Positions 5,870 to 6,757 of a stretch of 6,757 nucleotides of DNA are shown here, one piece after another. Position 1 is the first letter of the stretch, and each line of letters starts with the position of its first letter. This DNA is from Bacteroidota bacterium (lineage in GTDB: Bacteria; Bacteroidota; Ignavibacteria; UBA10030; BY39), in NCBI GenBank assembly GCA_018830765.1, contig JAHJRJ010000312.1:1-6757 (forward strand), written 5' to 3'. The notes under the pieces are model-generated. The model was not told where the DNA came from and did no database searches. It saw only the letters and a program-made list of their open reading frames with translations. The position numbers and the translations under genes are program-made.

Positions 5870-6757
5870 TTAATGAATCAACTCAACTTTAACTTTAGTG
5901 CCTTTATTTAGGAGTTCCATTTCCATCGGAAAATATATCAAGCAATTCGCCTCAACCATTCCGCCTAACATGTGCGAGTCTTGTCCTTTGGTTGCTGAGA
6001 CAGTTAATTCACCGTTTTCAGTAGTATTTAATTTCGCACGGACGAATTCCAATCTCTTCGATCTCTTCTTCAAGTCATGTTCTAACCTCGCAAACAAAAT
6101 TATGGGCTTATGCTCTAACTTGCCCATTACTTTTTGTATTGCCGGTTCTACTAATCTGCTAAACACCAACAGCGAAGCAACCGGATTGCCAGGTAAACCA
6201 AAAACCAATTTCTTCCCTTTTACACCAAAGTAAGTCGGCTTGCCAGGCTTCATAGCAATACGCCAAAATATTTTCTTCACTCTTAACTCATCAAAAATAT
6301 CCTGAACATAATCATACTCACCTACCGAGATTCCACCGGAGACAAGCAGTATATCGGCAGATTCTAATCCAACTGAAATCTTTTTAAGCAAATCATTTTT
6401 ATCGTCCTTTGCAATACCTAAGTTTATCGCATCAATATCCATTTCCTTTAAAGCGGATGAGAGTGTATAAAAGTTTGAGTCATAAATTTGTCCCGGTTTA
6501 ATTTTCTTGTCGATTTGGACAAGCTCGTTTCCTGTTACCAAAACAGCGACTTTCGGTTTCTGGAAAACTTTAACTTTACGAATCCCAAATGTCGCGAGTA
6601 AACCAACTACAGCAGGACTTATAAAAGTATTTGTCGCAATTGCTTTATCGCCTTTCTTAAATTCTTCGCCTTTGTATCTAACGTTATCACCGTGCTTTGT
6701 TGATGTTTTAAAAATAATCTTGTCTCCGTTTTGATTGGTAAATTCTTTCATCACAAC
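5870..6757 (-). CDS. moeA: Molybdopterin molybdenumtransferase MoeA, C-terminal 295 residues (cut by the right edge)
   Basis: MoeA inserts molybdate into adenylylated molybdopterin, the last step in making the basic molybdenum cofactor, in the cytoplasm. The fragment opens in frame at the window edge with 'VVMKEF', matching the 'DAVVMxE' segment that sits about 110 residues into the family. The gene is therefore truncated by the window, and the GTG at 6752-6754 is an internal valine, not a start. Counting from that codon: 'ISPAVVGLLATFG' (45-57), the molybdopterin-binding domain with 'VTGNEL' (73-78), 'PGQIYDSN' (87-94), 'LVSGGISVGEYDYV' (137-150), 'KPGKPTYFG' (169-177), 'GLPGNPVAS' (186-194), and a C-terminal beta domain with 'GQDSHMLGGMVEANCLIYFP' (267-286). 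TGNEL instead of TGDEL is also found in gephyrin. No inactivating change is seen. Downstream MOSC and transporter genes share its strand. Confidence 0.95.
   Translation of the reverse strand, partial: VVMKEFTNQNGDKIIFKTSTKHGDNVRYKGEEFKKGDKAIATNTFISPAVVGLLATFGIRKVKVFQKPKVAVLVTGNELVQIDKKIKPGQIYDSNFYTLSSALKEMDIDAINLGIAKDDKNDLLKKISVGLESADILLVSGGISVGEYDYVQDIFDELRVKKIFWRIAMKPGKPTYFGVKGKKLVFGLPGNPVASLLVFSRLVEPAIQKVMGKLEHKPIILFARLEHDLKKRSKRLEFVRAKLNTTENGELTVSATKGQDSHMLGGMVEANCLIYFPMEMELLNKGTKVKVELIH

Overview
All recognisable genes in this window lie on the minus strand, so transcription runs from the right edge to the left. The DNA is moderately AT-rich. The protein set, the mix of Shine-Dalgarno (SD) and SD-less starts, and intergenic spacers full of short rhythmic repeats suggest an environmental bacterium of the Bacteroidota/Chlorobiota (FCB) group, perhaps Ignavibacteria-like. 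This placement is an inference from style, not from a marker gene.

Right part (about 4376-6757): a molybdenum-cofactor and sulfur-flavoured cluster. It holds the C-terminal three quarters of moeA (molybdate insertion, cut by the right edge), a stand-alone MOSC-domain protein, and a TauE/SafE-family membrane anion transporter. The transporter's best start overlaps the MOSC stop by 8 bases, so those two look translationally coupled. The 251-base spacer between moeA and the MOSC gene holds no gene. It is a patchwork of short repeats, including two inverted arrays with identical internal spacing.

Middle (3699-4375): a small tetratricopeptide-repeat (TPR) protein with a good SD. It carries an in-frame GC-rich palindrome that adds residues to one TPR unit. 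Its upstream spacer contains a third copy of the four-unit repeat element.

Left part (1-3659): a large single-chain restriction-modification enzyme of 1199 residues. In order it has a PD-(D/E)XK-like nuclease domain, a helical linker, a gamma-class N6-adenine methyltransferase, a TaqI-type target-recognition domain, and an extra C-terminal segment with a coiled coil. Two bases after its stop, a further reading frame opens and runs off the left edge. Its 19 residues resemble the N-terminal strand region of XPB-like helicases, so a helicase partner is a testable guess. The two halves appear functionally unrelated: a housekeeping cofactor/transport cluster beside a defence locus that probably extends left of the window.
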